Assembly: GCA_964555565.1 (NCBI GenBank)
Contig: CAZKTF010000093.1
Span: 1-13,151, forward strand
Length of the DNA stretch: 13,151 nucleotides
Source: CAZKTF01 sp964555565
GTDB taxonomy: Bacteria > Planctomycetota > JAJSAM01 > JAKLKS01
Direction: 5' to 3'
Shown piece after piece: positions 6,045 through 13,151 of the stretch. The position numbers and the translations under genes are program-made. The notes under the pieces were generated by a model, which was given only the letters and a program-made list of their open reading frames with translations, did no database searches and was not told where the DNA came from. Every line of letters begins with the position of its first letter. The first letter of the stretch is position 1.

Positions 6045-8681
6045 TCACTTCTTCTCGAGCACGACCGTCACCGCGTTGGCCCGGCCCGGCTCCAGCGCGA
6101 CGGTCTCCGCCTTCGTCTGCCACCCCTTGAGGTTCAGGTAGATCGTCACGTCCCCCGCGGGGAGGCAGGGCTTCACGATGACGCCGTTCGCGTCGGTCTG
6201 GTGCGGGCCCCACCCCGGCGGCTCCTTGTCGCGGAAGAGGCGGCTGTTGAGGGGCCGGACCGCGTCGAAGGTGTAGGAGAGGTCCACGCCGGGGAGCGGC
6301 TTCCCCTCGGCGTCGGTCACCGTGACGGTGAGCGGGGCCGGGGCGAGGAAGGCCACGTCCGCCGTGGCGGTCTTCCCCTCCTCCACGGCCACCGGGCGGA
6401 CCATCCCGAGCGGGTGGCGCGGCGAGACGGCGAAGACCGTGTAGGTCCCGGGCGAGATGCCGCGCAGCTCGTAGCGCCCCTCCAGGTCGGTGAAGGGCTC
6501 GTCCTCGTTCGTCTCCATCTTGGGGGAGAGGAGGTGGATCCGGACGTAGGGGACCGGGTCTCCCCGTGCGTCGCGGACGGTACCGCGGACGATGCCGCCC
6601 GTCCCGAGCGAGAGGACGCCGAGGTCCCGCACCTTCCCCTCGGCGAGCGGGGCCGGGGTCGTGCGCAGCGGGGCGTGGCCGTCGGCGGAGACCTCGACGG
6701 CGTAGGTCCCGGCCTCCTCCACCTCGACCCGGAAGGAGCCGTCGGCGCTCTCCCGCTCCTCCGTGCTGAAGTCGTTCGGGACGAAGCCCTCGAACCGGAT
6801 GAGGTGGACCTGGAAACGGCGGAGCGGCTTCCCGTCGGACGCGCTCCGCACGACGCCCTTCACGGCCCCGCCCTGCGGCTCCGCCACGAGGACGAGGCCC
6901 GCGGTCCCGGCCTCGGCGGCGACCGGCTCGGGCCGGGGGAGGAACTCCCCCTCCACGATGATCGAGTCCCCCTGCAGGCGGAGGAGCCCCACGCGGTAGG
7001 CCCCGGGGCGGAGGCCCGCCAGCGCGAAGGAGCCGTCGGCGGCGGGGAAGGCCTCGGAGGCCACCTCGTCCCCCTCCTTCGGCATCGCCCCCACGCAGAC
7101 GCGCGTGCGCGGCTCCCCCGACTTGGTGCGGACGACGCCCGCGATCGCGAGGGCGGGCTCGACGCGGATCGTCACGCCCTCCAGCGGCGTCCCCGCCGTC
7201 ACCACGACGGCGACGGGGCCCGAGACCCGGACCGGCGGCCCCTCCGAGCGCGCGCGGATCCCAAACTCGCCGGGCGGGACGCCGCGCAGCTCGAAGGTCC
7301 CGTCCGGGCTCACCCCGGTGAAGTCGTCCCCGAGGCCCACCCACCCCTCGCGCACGGGGCGCCCCTCCTCGTCCACCACCCTCCCGCGGACGATGCCGAG
7401 GGCCGTGGCGCGAAACTCCCCGAGGTCGAGGTCGGCGCCCGGGGCGATCCGTTGCTGGTCCGCGCCGTTGACCGACCAGTCCTCGGACCGGAACGAGGTC
7501 CAGGCCTGCGCGTCCCTGCGCACCGTCCAGGGCCCCACGCGGAAGCGCCCCTCGGCATCGGTCTCCGCGGGCCTCGCCTCGCCGAAGGAGGGCCAGACGC
7601 CCCCGTACACCGTGACCCCGGCCACCCCCTTCCCCCCGGCGTCCACCACGCGTCCCCGGAGGAAGGAGGGCCTCCCGAGCACGATGTCGATGCCCTCCAC
7701 CACGCGGCCCGGGGCGACGGGGACCGGCACCGGCTCGCCCCAGCCGAGCCTCTCGCCGAAGAAGCCGGGCCCGTGCCCCTCGGCCTCGGCCATGACCGTG
7801 ACGGGCCCCGAGCCGAGAGGGGAGAGCACGTAGGACCCGTCCTCCCCGGAGACCGCCTTCCGCGCGTCGTCGCCCGTCGCGTGGACGGTGGCCCCGGCGA
7901 CCGGTTTCCCCTCCGGGTCGAGGACGCGGCCGGAGACTCCCCCCCCGACCGAGAGGAGGACCTCCTGCTCCGTCGGCCCGGGCCCGCGCACCGCCACCTC
8001 GGCCTTCGCGGGCGGGTAGTCCGCGTGGTCCACGGTGACCTGGAGGGTCCCCTCGGGCGCCGCGCCGAGCGGGGCCCGGCCGTCGGGGCCGGTTCGGACC
8101 ACGGCGATGGGCTGCTCCTCGAGCCAGCGCCACATCCCGGGGACGCCGTGGGAGGCCACGAAGACCGCGCGGACGGTGGCGCCCTCGGCGGGGCGGCGGT
8201 CCGGGTGGAGGACGAGGACGGAGACCCTCACGCCGCGGCGGAGGACGACCTCGACCTCGGCCGCGGCCCCGACCTGGACCGGGAACTGGAGGAAGACGAA
8301 CTCCGGGTGGCGCACGTCGAGCCGGACCCAGCCCGCCTCCGGGGCGCGGAGCGAGAACTTCCCGTCGGGACCGCTGGCGGCCCCCTCGGTGGTCTCCTTC
8401 CACTCCCCCTTCTCCCAGTAGGCGCGCGTCACCCGGGCCCCCGCCACGGGCTTCCCGTCCTCGTCGTGCACGACGCCGCGCACGAGGACCCCCTTCGGCT
8501 CCGGCGCGGGGGCCTGGACGGGCGCGGGCTGCGGCGCGGGGGGGCCCTCCGGGGCGGGCGCGGGCGGGACTGCGGGGGCGTGAGACGGCGGCGGGACCGC
8601 GGGCGGGGCCGGTGTGCCGCCGAGGAGGAAGAGCGCGCCCACGGCGGCGGCCACGAGGACGACGAGCAGCAGGATGCGCAA
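6045..8681 (-). CDS. Membrane-anchored protein of nine tandem carboxypeptidase-regulatory-like domains
   Basis: 878 residues with the TTG start chosen here. A GTG at 8735 gives 18 more residues. TTG is preferred because GAAGGAGGG lies nine bases upstream and the protein then opens with MRILLLVVLVAAAVGALFLL, a signal anchor without a lipobox Cys. A Pro/Ala-rich linker follows (about 22-64). Then come nine beta-sandwich repeats of about 85-95 residues, each opening with a V-x-G-x-V-x-D-x-x-G-x-P-V-x-G-A-x-V type motif, near residues 67, 153, 249, 341, 431, 513, 607, 698 and 784 (for example VSGRVLDPEGKPVAGATV and VRGRVVDEEGRPV). Several hold the partner motif L-x-G-x-x-P-G-x-Y. These match carboxypeptidase D regulatory-like or CNA-B-type modules. 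There is no enzymatic domain, so a periplasmic or surface scaffold, stalk or adhesin is likely. It lies 93 bases after the glycosyltransferase gene on the same strand. Confidence 0.85.
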   Translation of the reverse strand: MRILLLVVLVAAAVGALFLLGGTPAPPAVPPPSHAPAVPPAPAPEGPPAPQPAPVQAPAPEPKGVLVRGVVHDEDGKPVAGARVTRAYWEKGEWKETTEGAASGPDGKFSLRAPEAGWVRLDVRHPEFVFLQFPVQVGAAAEVEVVLRRGVRVSVLVLHPDRRPAEGATVRAVFVASHGVPGMWRWLEEQPIAVVRTGPDGRAPLGAAPEGTLQVTVDHADYPPAKAEVAVRGPGPTEQEVLLSVGGGVSGRVLDPEGKPVAGATVHATGDDARKAVSGEDGSYVLSPLGSGPVTVMAEAEGHGPGFFGERLGWGEPVPVPVAPGRVVEGIDIVLGRPSFLRGRVVDAGGKGVAGVTVYGGVWPSFGEARPAETDAEGRFRVGPWTVRRDAQAWTSFRSEDWSVNGADQQRIAPGADLDLGEFRATALGIVRGRVVDEEGRPVREGWVGLGDDFTGVSPDGTFELRGVPPGEFGIRARSEGPPVRVSGPVAVVVTAGTPLEGVTIRVEPALAIAGVVRTKSGEPRTRVCVGAMPKEGDEVASEAFPAADGSFALAGLRPGAYRVGLLRLQGDSIIVEGEFLPRPEPVAAEAGTAGLVLVAEPQGGAVKGVVRSASDGKPLRRFQVHLIRFEGFVPNDFSTEERESADGSFRVEVEEAGTYAVEVSADGHAPLRTTPAPLAEGKVRDLGVLSLGTGGIVRGTVRDARGDPVPYVRIHLLSPKMETNEDEPFTDLEGRYELRGISPGTYTVFAVSPRHPLGMVRPVAVEEGKTATADVAFLAPAPLTVTVTDAEGKPLPGVDLSYTFDAVRPLNSRLFRDKEPPGWGPHQTDANGVIVKPCLPAGDVTIYLNLKGWQTKAETVALEPGRANAVTVVLEKK

Positions 8682-8690
8682 CGGGGCGTG

Positions 8691-8699
8691 CCCTCCTTC
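8691..8699 (-). promoter_or_regulatory. Ribosome binding site that supports a TTG start
   Basis: On the minus strand the bases read GAAGGAGGG, nine bases before TTG at 8681-8679. No comparable site precedes the GTG at 8735. This is the reason for choosing TTG as the start of the repeat protein. Confidence 0.55.
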
Positions 8700-8774
8700 T
8701 TCGCGGACTCCGGGATCAAACCCCGTGCCGGCCACCGTTCGGTCACGGCCCCCGCGACGACGTGGTGGCTTCGT

Positions 8775-9497
8775 CTACCGCGAGAACGTCACGCGCACGA
8801 GGAGCCCGAGGTGGCCCCAGGCGTTCCGGAGGACGCGCATCTTGCTCGCCCCAGCACTCCGGCGGCGGAGCGTCGCGGGCAGCTCGATGACGCGGTGGCC
8901 CCGGCGCAGCAGCAGGGTGAGGACCTCGGCCGTGGCGAGGAAGCCGTCCGAGTTCCACTCGAGGCCGCGGACGACGTCCCCCTTGTAGGCCCGGTAGGAG
9001 GCGGTGAAGCAGGTGAGCCCCTGTCCCCTCCCGCGGAGCGCCACGCGGTAAAGAAGCGAGGCCGTGCGGCTGAGGAGGCGGCGCATCGGCCCCACCCCGT
9101 CGGCCCGGCCCCCCGAGGCCCAGGGGGACACCGTCGCGGCGTCGGCGTCCTCGGGCCCCTGCACCGCCTCCACGAGGAGCGCGGCGTCCTCGGGAGGGTA
9201 CGGGCTGTCCCCGTCGTAGCACACCACCACGGACCCGCGGGACTCCTCCACGCCGCTGCGGAGCGCGGCCCCGAAGCCCAGGTTGTGATGGTGCCCGACG
9301 ACGCGCACGTCGGAGCGCCCCCGGAACGCGAGGGCCAGCTCCCACGCGGTCCCGTCGTTGGACCCGTCGTCCACGAGGACGAACTCGATCCTGCGGTCCG
9401 GCCCCGCGAGCGCCGACCTCATGCGGTCGAGGCTGCGCGCCAGCTCGGGGACCACCGCCTCCTCGTTGTAGAGCGGGACCACGACGCTGATGAGCAT
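8775..9497 (-). CDS. Family 2 glycosyltransferase, dolichyl-phosphate mannosyltransferase-like
   Basis: 240 residues from the ATG at 9497-9495. The protein begins MLISVVVPLYNEE, the classic GT2 start, so in-frame sequence further upstream is not used. Landmarks of the GT-A fold: VPLYNEE (7-13), LVDDGSNDGT (41-50, D43 and D44 for the nucleotide), HNLGFGAALRSGVEESRG (71-88) and the metal-binding DGD (D95, G96, D97) in YDGDSPYPPED. The segment ASYRAYKGDVV and a final basic stretch ending VRVTFSR follow. There is no C-terminal membrane domain, so it is probably a cytosolic or membrane-associated enzyme using a nucleotide sugar, possibly with a polyprenyl phosphate acceptor. Donor and acceptor cannot be read from the sequence. 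It is divergent from the DHH gene and sits upstream of the repeat protein, whose glycosylation is only a guess. Confidence 0.88.
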   Translation of the reverse strand: MLISVVVPLYNEEAVVPELARSLDRMRSALAGPDRRIEFVLVDDGSNDGTAWELALAFRGRSDVRVVGHHHNLGFGAALRSGVEESRGSVVVCYDGDSPYPPEDAALLVEAVQGPEDADAATVSPWASGGRADGVGPMRRLLSRTASLLYRVALRGRGQGLTCFTASYRAYKGDVVRGLEWNSDGFLATAEVLTLLLRRGHRVIELPATLRRRSAGASKMRVLRNAWGHLGLLVRVTFSR

Positions 9498-9537
9498 GGG
9501 GAGTGGGGGCCCTCGATCGTTGCTGGCCGCGCGCGAA

Positions 9538-9551
9538 GGTAACGCGTTACC
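9538..9551. promoter_or_regulatory. Perfect 14-bp palindrome, candidate operator between divergent genes
   Basis: GGTAACGCGTTACC is its own reverse complement. It lies in the 112-base spacer between the glycosyltransferase gene (leftward, 40 bases away) and the DHH gene (rightward, 58 bases from the chosen start). The central CG with flanking AA/TT resembles operators of LacI-type and similar dimeric regulators. It is also one of the few places here with A/T-rich steps. No regulator gene lies in the window, and clear -35/-10 boxes were not found. Confidence 0.45.
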
Positions 9552-9609
9552 CGCCCCCGCCGACCGACTTACCGTGGGCTCCGTCCGCCCCGCGTGGCAT
9601 CCTGCCTCC

Positions 9610-10650
9610 GTGGGCGAAGCGAACTCCCGGAGGGCCGCCGCGGCCGCCGCGCTCCGCGGCGCGCGCCGCGTCCTCTGCACGGCCCACGAGCCGGTGGACG
9701 GGGACGGGGCCGGGAGCGCGCTCGGATTCGCGCGGGGTCTGAGGCTCCTCGGCCGCGAGGCCGTAGCGGTGTTCCCCGCGCCGCTCCCTCCCCACCTGAG
9801 GTTCCTCCCCGGGGCGGCGGAGGCGGGCGTGGCCTCGGCGGCCGGGCTCCCGCCGGGGGTCCCGGAGCCGGACCTCGTGGTCGTGTTCGATACCGCCTCG
9901 GCGCACCGCCTCGGGGCGCTCCTCCCCGTCGCGCTCCGCGCCGCGGCCCTCGTCGTCGTGGACCACCACGCCAGCCACGAGGACTTCGGGACGGTGTGCT
10001 GGGTGGACCCCTCCTACGCGGCCGCGGGGGCGATGGCCTTCGACCTCCTCGCGGACCTCGGGGTGCGGCTCGATCGCGAGGCGGCGCTGTGCCTGTACAC
10101 CGCGCTCGTCGCCGACACGGGGGGGTTCTCCTTCTCCAACACCGACCCCCGGTCCCACCGCATGGCCGCCGCGTGCCTGGAGGCCGGGGCCCGTCCCGAG
10201 GAGGTGACCGCGGCCCTGTACCGCACCCGCACGCCCGGCTCCTGGCGCCTCGAGGCCGAGGCCATCGAGAGGATGCGGACCTCCCCCGACGGCGCGGTCG
10301 CCTGGACCTCCGTCACGCGCGACATGTTCCGCCGCCACCGGACCGGGCCGGAGGAGATGCACGACCTCGTGGGCATCCCCGTGAGCCTCGGGCCCACCCG
10401 GGTCGGGGTCCTCTTCGAGGAGAGGGTGGACGTCCCCGGGACCCGCGTGAGCCTCCGGAGCCGCTGCGCGCTCGGCGTCCACCGCGTCGCGGCCCGCTTC
10501 GGGGGAGGGGGGCATCCGCGGGCGGCGGGGTGCAGCCACCCGGGCAACCTGGAGGAGGCCGAGCGCGCGGTCCTGGCCGAGGTCGAGGCGGCGCTCCGGG
10601 ACCTCGCCCGCGCGCAGGGCGACGGGGCGCTCCCGGTGCAGGATGCCTGA
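9610..10650 (+). CDS. nrnA: DHH/DHHA1 phosphoesterase, NrnA-like oligoribonuclease/pAp phosphatase
   Basis: 346 residues from GTG 9610. In-frame GTG 9574 is possible, and a still longer reading from 9490 would run into the divergent gene. No Shine-Dalgarno is seen at either GTG, so the start is uncertain and may be leaderless. The DHH domain has all metal motifs: HEPVDGDGAGS (H26, D30, D32), VVVFDTAS (D94), VVVDHHASHEDFG (D118, H119, H120) and LVADTGGFSFSNT (D169). The C-terminal DHHA1 substrate-binding domain carries the GGGGH loop at 298-302, followed by PRAAGCS. Length and motif order match NrnA, a cytosolic enzyme that degrades 2-5 nt RNAs to mononucleotides and in many species dephosphorylates pAp. 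The last 8 bases overlap the next gene, so translation is probably coupled to the DNA repair glycosylase. Single-stranded DNA specificity as in RecJ is less likely because RecJ is much larger. Confidence 0.9.
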   Translation: MGEANSRRAAAAAALRGARRVLCTAHEPVDGDGAGSALGFARGLRLLGREAVAVFPAPLPPHLRFLPGAAEAGVASAAGLPPGVPEPDLVVVFDTASAHRLGALLPVALRAAALVVVDHHASHEDFGTVCWVDPSYAAAGAMAFDLLADLGVRLDREAALCLYTALVADTGGFSFSNTDPRSHRMAAACLEAGARPEEVTAALYRTRTPGSWRLEAEAIERMRTSPDGAVAWTSVTRDMFRRHRTGPEEMHDLVGIPVSLGPTRVGVLFEERVDVPGTRVSLRSRCALGVHRVAARFGGGGHPRAAGCSHPGNLEEAERAVLAEVEAALRDLARAQGDGALPVQDA

Positions 10651-11446
10651 GCGCCCTTCCCGCCGGGAACTCGCGCGCGCCGTGCGGGCGCTCCGGGAGG
10701 GGCTCCTCGCGGAGGCCGAGGCCGGCCTCGACTTCATCCCGGCGCCCCTCCCGGAGCCAGGGAGGACGGTCCCCTCCGGGGCGAACGCCGAGACCGCCGG
10801 AGGGGACGGTCCCCGGGTGCTTTCGAGGGAGGAGCGCGTGCGCAGGCTCGCGGCGCTGGACCGGCAGATCGCCGGATGCACCGCCTGCGGGCTCCACGCG
10901 GGGAGGACCCTGACCGTCCCGGGCGAGGGGGACCCGGAGGCCCCCGTGATGTTCGTCGGGGAAGGCCCGGGCGAGCAGGAGGACCTCTCCGGGCGCCCCT
11001 TCGTCGGCCGGGCCGGGCAGGTCCTGCGCCGTCTCATCCGCGAGCAGCTCGGGAAGGACCCCGCGGAGGTCTTCATCGCCAACGTGGTCAAGTGCCGCCC
11101 GCCGGGGAACCGGGCCCCGCAGCCGGACGAGGCGGCGGCCTGCCTCCCGTTCCTCCGCAAACAGGTCTCCATCGTGCGGCCTCGCATCCTGGTCACGCTG
11201 GGGAACCCCGCCACCCAGGCCCTCCTCAAGACCACCGAGGGGATCTCCCGGCTCCGCGGCCGGCCGGTCCGCCTCGGGGACTTCGTGGTCTTCCCGACCT
11301 TCCATCCCTCCTACCTCCTCCGGAACCCTTCGGCCCTGCCCGTGAGCGAGGAGGACTTCCGCGCGGTCCGGCGGCTGCTGGAGGGCGGCGTCCAACGCGG
11401 GCCCGCTTCCCCGCTATCGCTTGAGATCCCCTCCGGGGGCGGTTAG
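10643..11446 (+). CDS. Uracil-DNA glycosylase, family 4 (4Fe-4S)
   Basis: 267 residues. The ATG at 10643 overlaps the end of the DHH gene by 8 bases. Family 4 enzymes excise uracil (from cytosine deamination) from DNA and carry an iron-sulfur cluster. All four ligands are present: C79-x2-C82, then C151 and C167 (x15 apart). The uracil-binding/catalytic motif GEGPGEQED (106-114) is followed by SGRPFVGRAG. The DNA-clamping motif is HPSYLLR (H221-P222-S223). KCRPPGNR and LVTLGNPATQALL are also typical. Family members usually reach the first Cys within a short N-terminus. Here about 78 residues precede it, including a linker (about 41-58) encoded by a REP-like inverted repeat. The short C-terminal tail after about residue 250 looks unstructured. 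It may form an operon with the preceding nuclease. Confidence 0.93.
   Translation: MPERPSRRELARAVRALREGLLAEAEAGLDFIPAPLPEPGRTVPSGANAETAGGDGPRVLSREERVRRLAALDRQIAGCTACGLHAGRTLTVPGEGDPEAPVMFVGEGPGEQEDLSGRPFVGRAGQVLRRLIREQLGKDPAEVFIANVVKCRPPGNRAPQPDEAAACLPFLRKQVSIVRPRILVTLGNPATQALLKTTEGISRLRGRPVRLGDFVVFPTFHPSYLLRNPSALPVSEEDFRAVRRLLEGGVQRGPASPLSLEIPSGGG
10762..10814. repeat. REP-like inverted repeat inside the glycosylase reading frame
   Basis: Arms GAGGACGGTCCCCTCCGG (10762-10779) and CCGGAGGGGACGGTCCCC (10797-10814) pair over 11 consecutive bases (10769-10779 with 10797-10807). They then pair over four more bases beyond one mismatch. The 17-base loop contains GGCGAACGCC, itself self-complementary. 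The half-element GGACGGTCCCC also occurs as a direct repeat in both arms. GGGGAC-N-GTCCCC palindromes are known as dispersed REP-type elements in several bacterial groups. The repeat keeps the frame open and encodes a Gly/Pro-rich linker. Confidence 0.55.
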
Positions 11447-11499
11447 CCTCGGCCCTTCGCGACGGGGAGGTCGGGGGAGGAGGGCGGGACCCGCACAGG

Positions 11500-13011
11500 A
11501 TGACCGTCACCGTACCGATCTGGGGAGTGGAGGCGGGCGAGAGGGCGGTGAACGCCGTCCGGCTCCGCCTCACCGCGGACGGCGGGATCGAGGTCCTCTC
11601 CTGGTGGTCGGTCCCGGTCCCCCCGGGAGCGGACCCCCTCGTCGTCGCGGTGGACGCGATGCGCCGCCGCGGCCTCCACCGCCACGGGGTCCAGGTCGCG
11701 CTCCCCGGTCGCGGCGCCACCTGCCGCGCCTTCCGGATCGCCCCGGACTGCCTCGACCTCCCCGAGGACGAGCTCGTCCGGGAGCTCCACGACTTCACCC
11801 CCTTCGAGCCGCCCGAGGTGCTGCTGCGCTTCCGTCGCCTGGGCGGGCCCGGGGCCCTCGACTACCGGGTCGTCACGGAGAGGCGCGACGAGCTGGGGCG
11901 GTGGGAGGAGGCGCTGGAGCGCGCGGGGTTCCGCTGGTTCGGGCTCACGCTCGCCCCGACCGCGCTCCTCGCCGCGGTCGAGGCCTTCAAGGTCGCCCCG
12001 GCGCGGGGCTACGTGTTCCAGCTGGGGGCGCGCTGGTCCACGCTCACGGCGCTGGACGGCCCGCTCTCGGTGCGCTACCCGATCCCGCTCGGGATCGCGG
12101 ACGTCGAGCGGGCCCTCGAGGGCGCGGGGCCCGCGGGCCGCGGGGCCCTGGACGCCGTCCCGGGCGCCCCGGGGACGGAGCCCGCCTGGCAGGCGGTCCT
12201 CGGCGCGACGGAGGCCCTGGGGGCCGACCTCCTCCGCGCCATCGAGTACCACCGCGCGGCGGTGCACGGGACGGGGGAGGAGACGCTCCTCCTCCTCGGC
12301 CCCGACGTCGTGCGCCCCGGGCTGCGCGCCGCGCTGGCCCAGCGATCGCCGGTCCCCCTCGCCCCGCTCTGGAAGGCGGAGGCCCTGGCGCCGCTCAGGC
12401 CCGCTCCCCGCGTCCGGCCGGAGGACCTCCTCGCCGCGCTCCCCTCCCTCGTGCCCGCGCTCGGCGCCGCCATGGCCCCGCTCGGCGCATGGCCCGCGGA
12501 CCTCGACTTCCGCAACCTCCCCGAGGACACCCCCGCGCCGCAGGAGCGCACGCTCTACCCCCTCGCGGCGGCGGCGCTGCTGGCCGCCGTCGGGGGGGCG
12601 GCGTGGCTCGCGGCGGGCTCCCGCGCCGTCCTGGCCGAGGGGGAGGAGTCCGCCCGGTCGCTCCGCGCCGCCGCCGGCGCGGCGCCTCCGCCGGCGGGAG
12701 GGAACGGGGAGGCCGGGAGCGGGGAGGTCCGGCTGCTGGCGGCCGAGGTCCGCCGGCGGGCGGCGCTCGCCCGGGCCTTCGAGGCGGCCGTCGAGGCGTT
12801 CCCCTCCATGGGGCCCTCGGGCCGGCTCCCCGCCCGGGCCGAGGAGGTCCTCGTCCAGCAGGAGAGGGGCGGATACCGGGTCGCGCTCCGCCTCCGCGCG
12901 GGGGAGGTGCCCGCCGGGCACCTCCGGAGCCGCCTCGAGGATTCGGGCTGGCGGTTCACGGGGGAGAAGGAGGGGGTCCTCTCCTTCGCGCGCCTGGTGG
13001 CGGTGCGCTGA
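11500..13011 (+). CDS. PilM-PilN/GspL-like fusion, inner-membrane pilus or secretion platform protein
   Basis: 503 residues from the ATG at 11500. A GGGGGAGGAGG run lies about 16 bases upstream, further than ideal. Residues 1 to about 330 resemble the actin-like PilM or GspL cytoplasmic domain: start IWGVEAGERAVNAVRL, then LHDFTPFEPPEVLL, LGARWSTLTALDG followed by PIPLG, and LLLLGPDVVRPGL. Next comes DLDFRNLPED (from D336), like the short N-terminal segment of PilN that docks into PilM. One membrane helix (about 354-376), an Ala/Arg-rich coiled-coil-like stretch and a small ferredoxin-like C-terminus complete it. PilM and PilN are usually separate, whereas GspL of type II secretion joins these parts in one chain as here. 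Positions that bind nucleotide in PilM are altered (DIG to EAG, the Asp of the second phosphate loop to Gln, LSGG to LLGPD). A similar membrane gene starts 3 bases later. Confidence 0.7.
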   Translation: MTVTVPIWGVEAGERAVNAVRLRLTADGGIEVLSWWSVPVPPGADPLVVAVDAMRRRGLHRHGVQVALPGRGATCRAFRIAPDCLDLPEDELVRELHDFTPFEPPEVLLRFRRLGGPGALDYRVVTERRDELGRWEEALERAGFRWFGLTLAPTALLAAVEAFKVAPARGYVFQLGARWSTLTALDGPLSVRYPIPLGIADVERALEGAGPAGRGALDAVPGAPGTEPAWQAVLGATEALGADLLRAIEYHRAAVHGTGEETLLLLGPDVVRPGLRAALAQRSPVPLAPLWKAEALAPLRPAPRVRPEDLLAALPSLVPALGAAMAPLGAWPADLDFRNLPEDTPAPQERTLYPLAAAALLAAVGGAAWLAAGSRAVLAEGEESARSLRAAAGAAPPPAGGNGEAGSGEVRLLAAEVRRRAALARAFEAAVEAFPSMGPSGRLPARAEEVLVQQERGGYRVALRLRAGEVPAGHLRSRLEDSGWRFTGEKEGVLSFARLVAVR

Positions 13012-13014
13012 CCC

Positions 13015-13151
13015 GTGCGCCCCGCGGCCCTCCTCTACCTCGCCTCCGTGGCCGCGGCCACGGCGGCCTGGGCCCTCCTCGTCGGTCCCGCCGACGGGGA
13101 GGCGCGCGCCGCCGCCGGGCGGCTCGCCGCGGCGAACCCCGCCGCCGACGC
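13015..13151 (+). CDS. Start of a PilO/GspM-like membrane protein (3' partial)
   Basis: The reading frame starts at GTG 13015, three bases after the preceding stop, and remains open to the end of the window (45 codons). It begins MRPAALLYLASVAAATAAWA, an N-terminal membrane helix, followed by an Ala/Arg-rich helical stretch as in the coiled coil of PilO or GspM. Identity rests mainly on position after the PilM-PilN/GspL-like gene and on this topology. The visible part is too short for motif evidence. Confidence 0.5.
   Translation, partial: MRPAALLYLASVAAATAAWALLVGPADGEARAAAGRLAAANPAAD

Noticed and set aside
6031..8403. Second long minus-strand frame overlapping the repeat protein.
   Set aside because: It is an Arg/Gly/Pro-rich shifted reading of the same gene; the carboxypeptidase-regulatory-like repeats exist only in the other frame.
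6201..9542. Plus-strand open frame of about 1,100 codons opposite the repeat protein and glycosyltransferase.
   Set aside because: It is antisense to two proteins with unmistakable repeats and GT2 motifs, and its own translation shows no domain structure.
9490..9609. A longer N-terminus of the DHH protein beginning at 9490.
   Set aside because: It would overlap the start of the divergent glycosyltransferase and cover the palindrome. The added residues have no likeness to NrnA, and no ribosome site supports it.
9547..11235. Minus-strand open frames opposite the DHH and glycosylase genes.
   Set aside because: They are shadows of two genes with complete catalytic motif sets on the plus strand.

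Overview
This window is extremely GC-rich DNA (clearly above 70% GC by eye, third codon positions almost all G or C). The gene set is an exported DUF1800/DUF1501 pair, He_PIG-type Ig modules, a protein of tandem carboxypeptidase-regulatory-like domains, an NrnA-type DHH phosphoesterase, a family 4 uracil-DNA glycosylase and a PilM/GspL-like pilus or secretion protein. This looks like a chromosome of a free-living, double-membraned, high-GC bacterium. Planctomycetota or a Myxococcota-like lineage fits best, but this is inferred from gene content only. No rRNA, tRNA, CRISPR array or complete mobile element was seen.

Left region (1-5800, + strand): a 5'-truncated exported protein ends in a glucose/sorbosone (PQQ) dehydrogenase-like propeller. 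It is followed by a 270-base gap holding a G-run/C-run hairpin, then a two-gene operon: a secreted DUF1800 protein with an added N-terminal beta-rich region and a He_PIG domain, and a Tat-exported DUF1501 protein. The propeller protein and the DUF1800 protein carry almost the same He_PIG motif, which ties the three genes together as one extracytoplasmic module of unknown function.

Scar (5801-6044): directly after the DUF1501 stop lies what looks like a decayed MazE/MazF-type toxin-antitoxin pair. It has an antitoxin lacking its N-terminal strand and a toxin cut to about 19 codons, still with the start/stop overlap typical of such pairs. The toxin homology ends next to a short sequence resembling an insertion sequence terminus.

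Middle region (6045-9497, - strand): a family 2 glycosyltransferase followed by a membrane-anchored surface protein of about nine tandem carboxypeptidase-regulatory-like repeats. The latter probably starts at TTG.

Right region (9610-13151, + strand): after a divergent spacer with a perfect 14-bp palindrome come an NrnA-like DHH phosphoesterase overlapping a family 4 uracil-DNA glycosylase by 8 bases. Then come a PilM-PilN/GspL-like fusion and the start of a PilO/GspM-like gene, the beginning of a type IV pilus or type II secretion inner-membrane platform. The glycosylase gene has a REP-like inverted repeat inside its coding frame.

The items most worth checking are the toxin-antitoxin remnant, the propeller protein that lacks the expected catalytic His, the modular DUF1800/DUF1501 locus, the REP-like repeat inside the glycosylase gene and the palindrome between the divergent genes.
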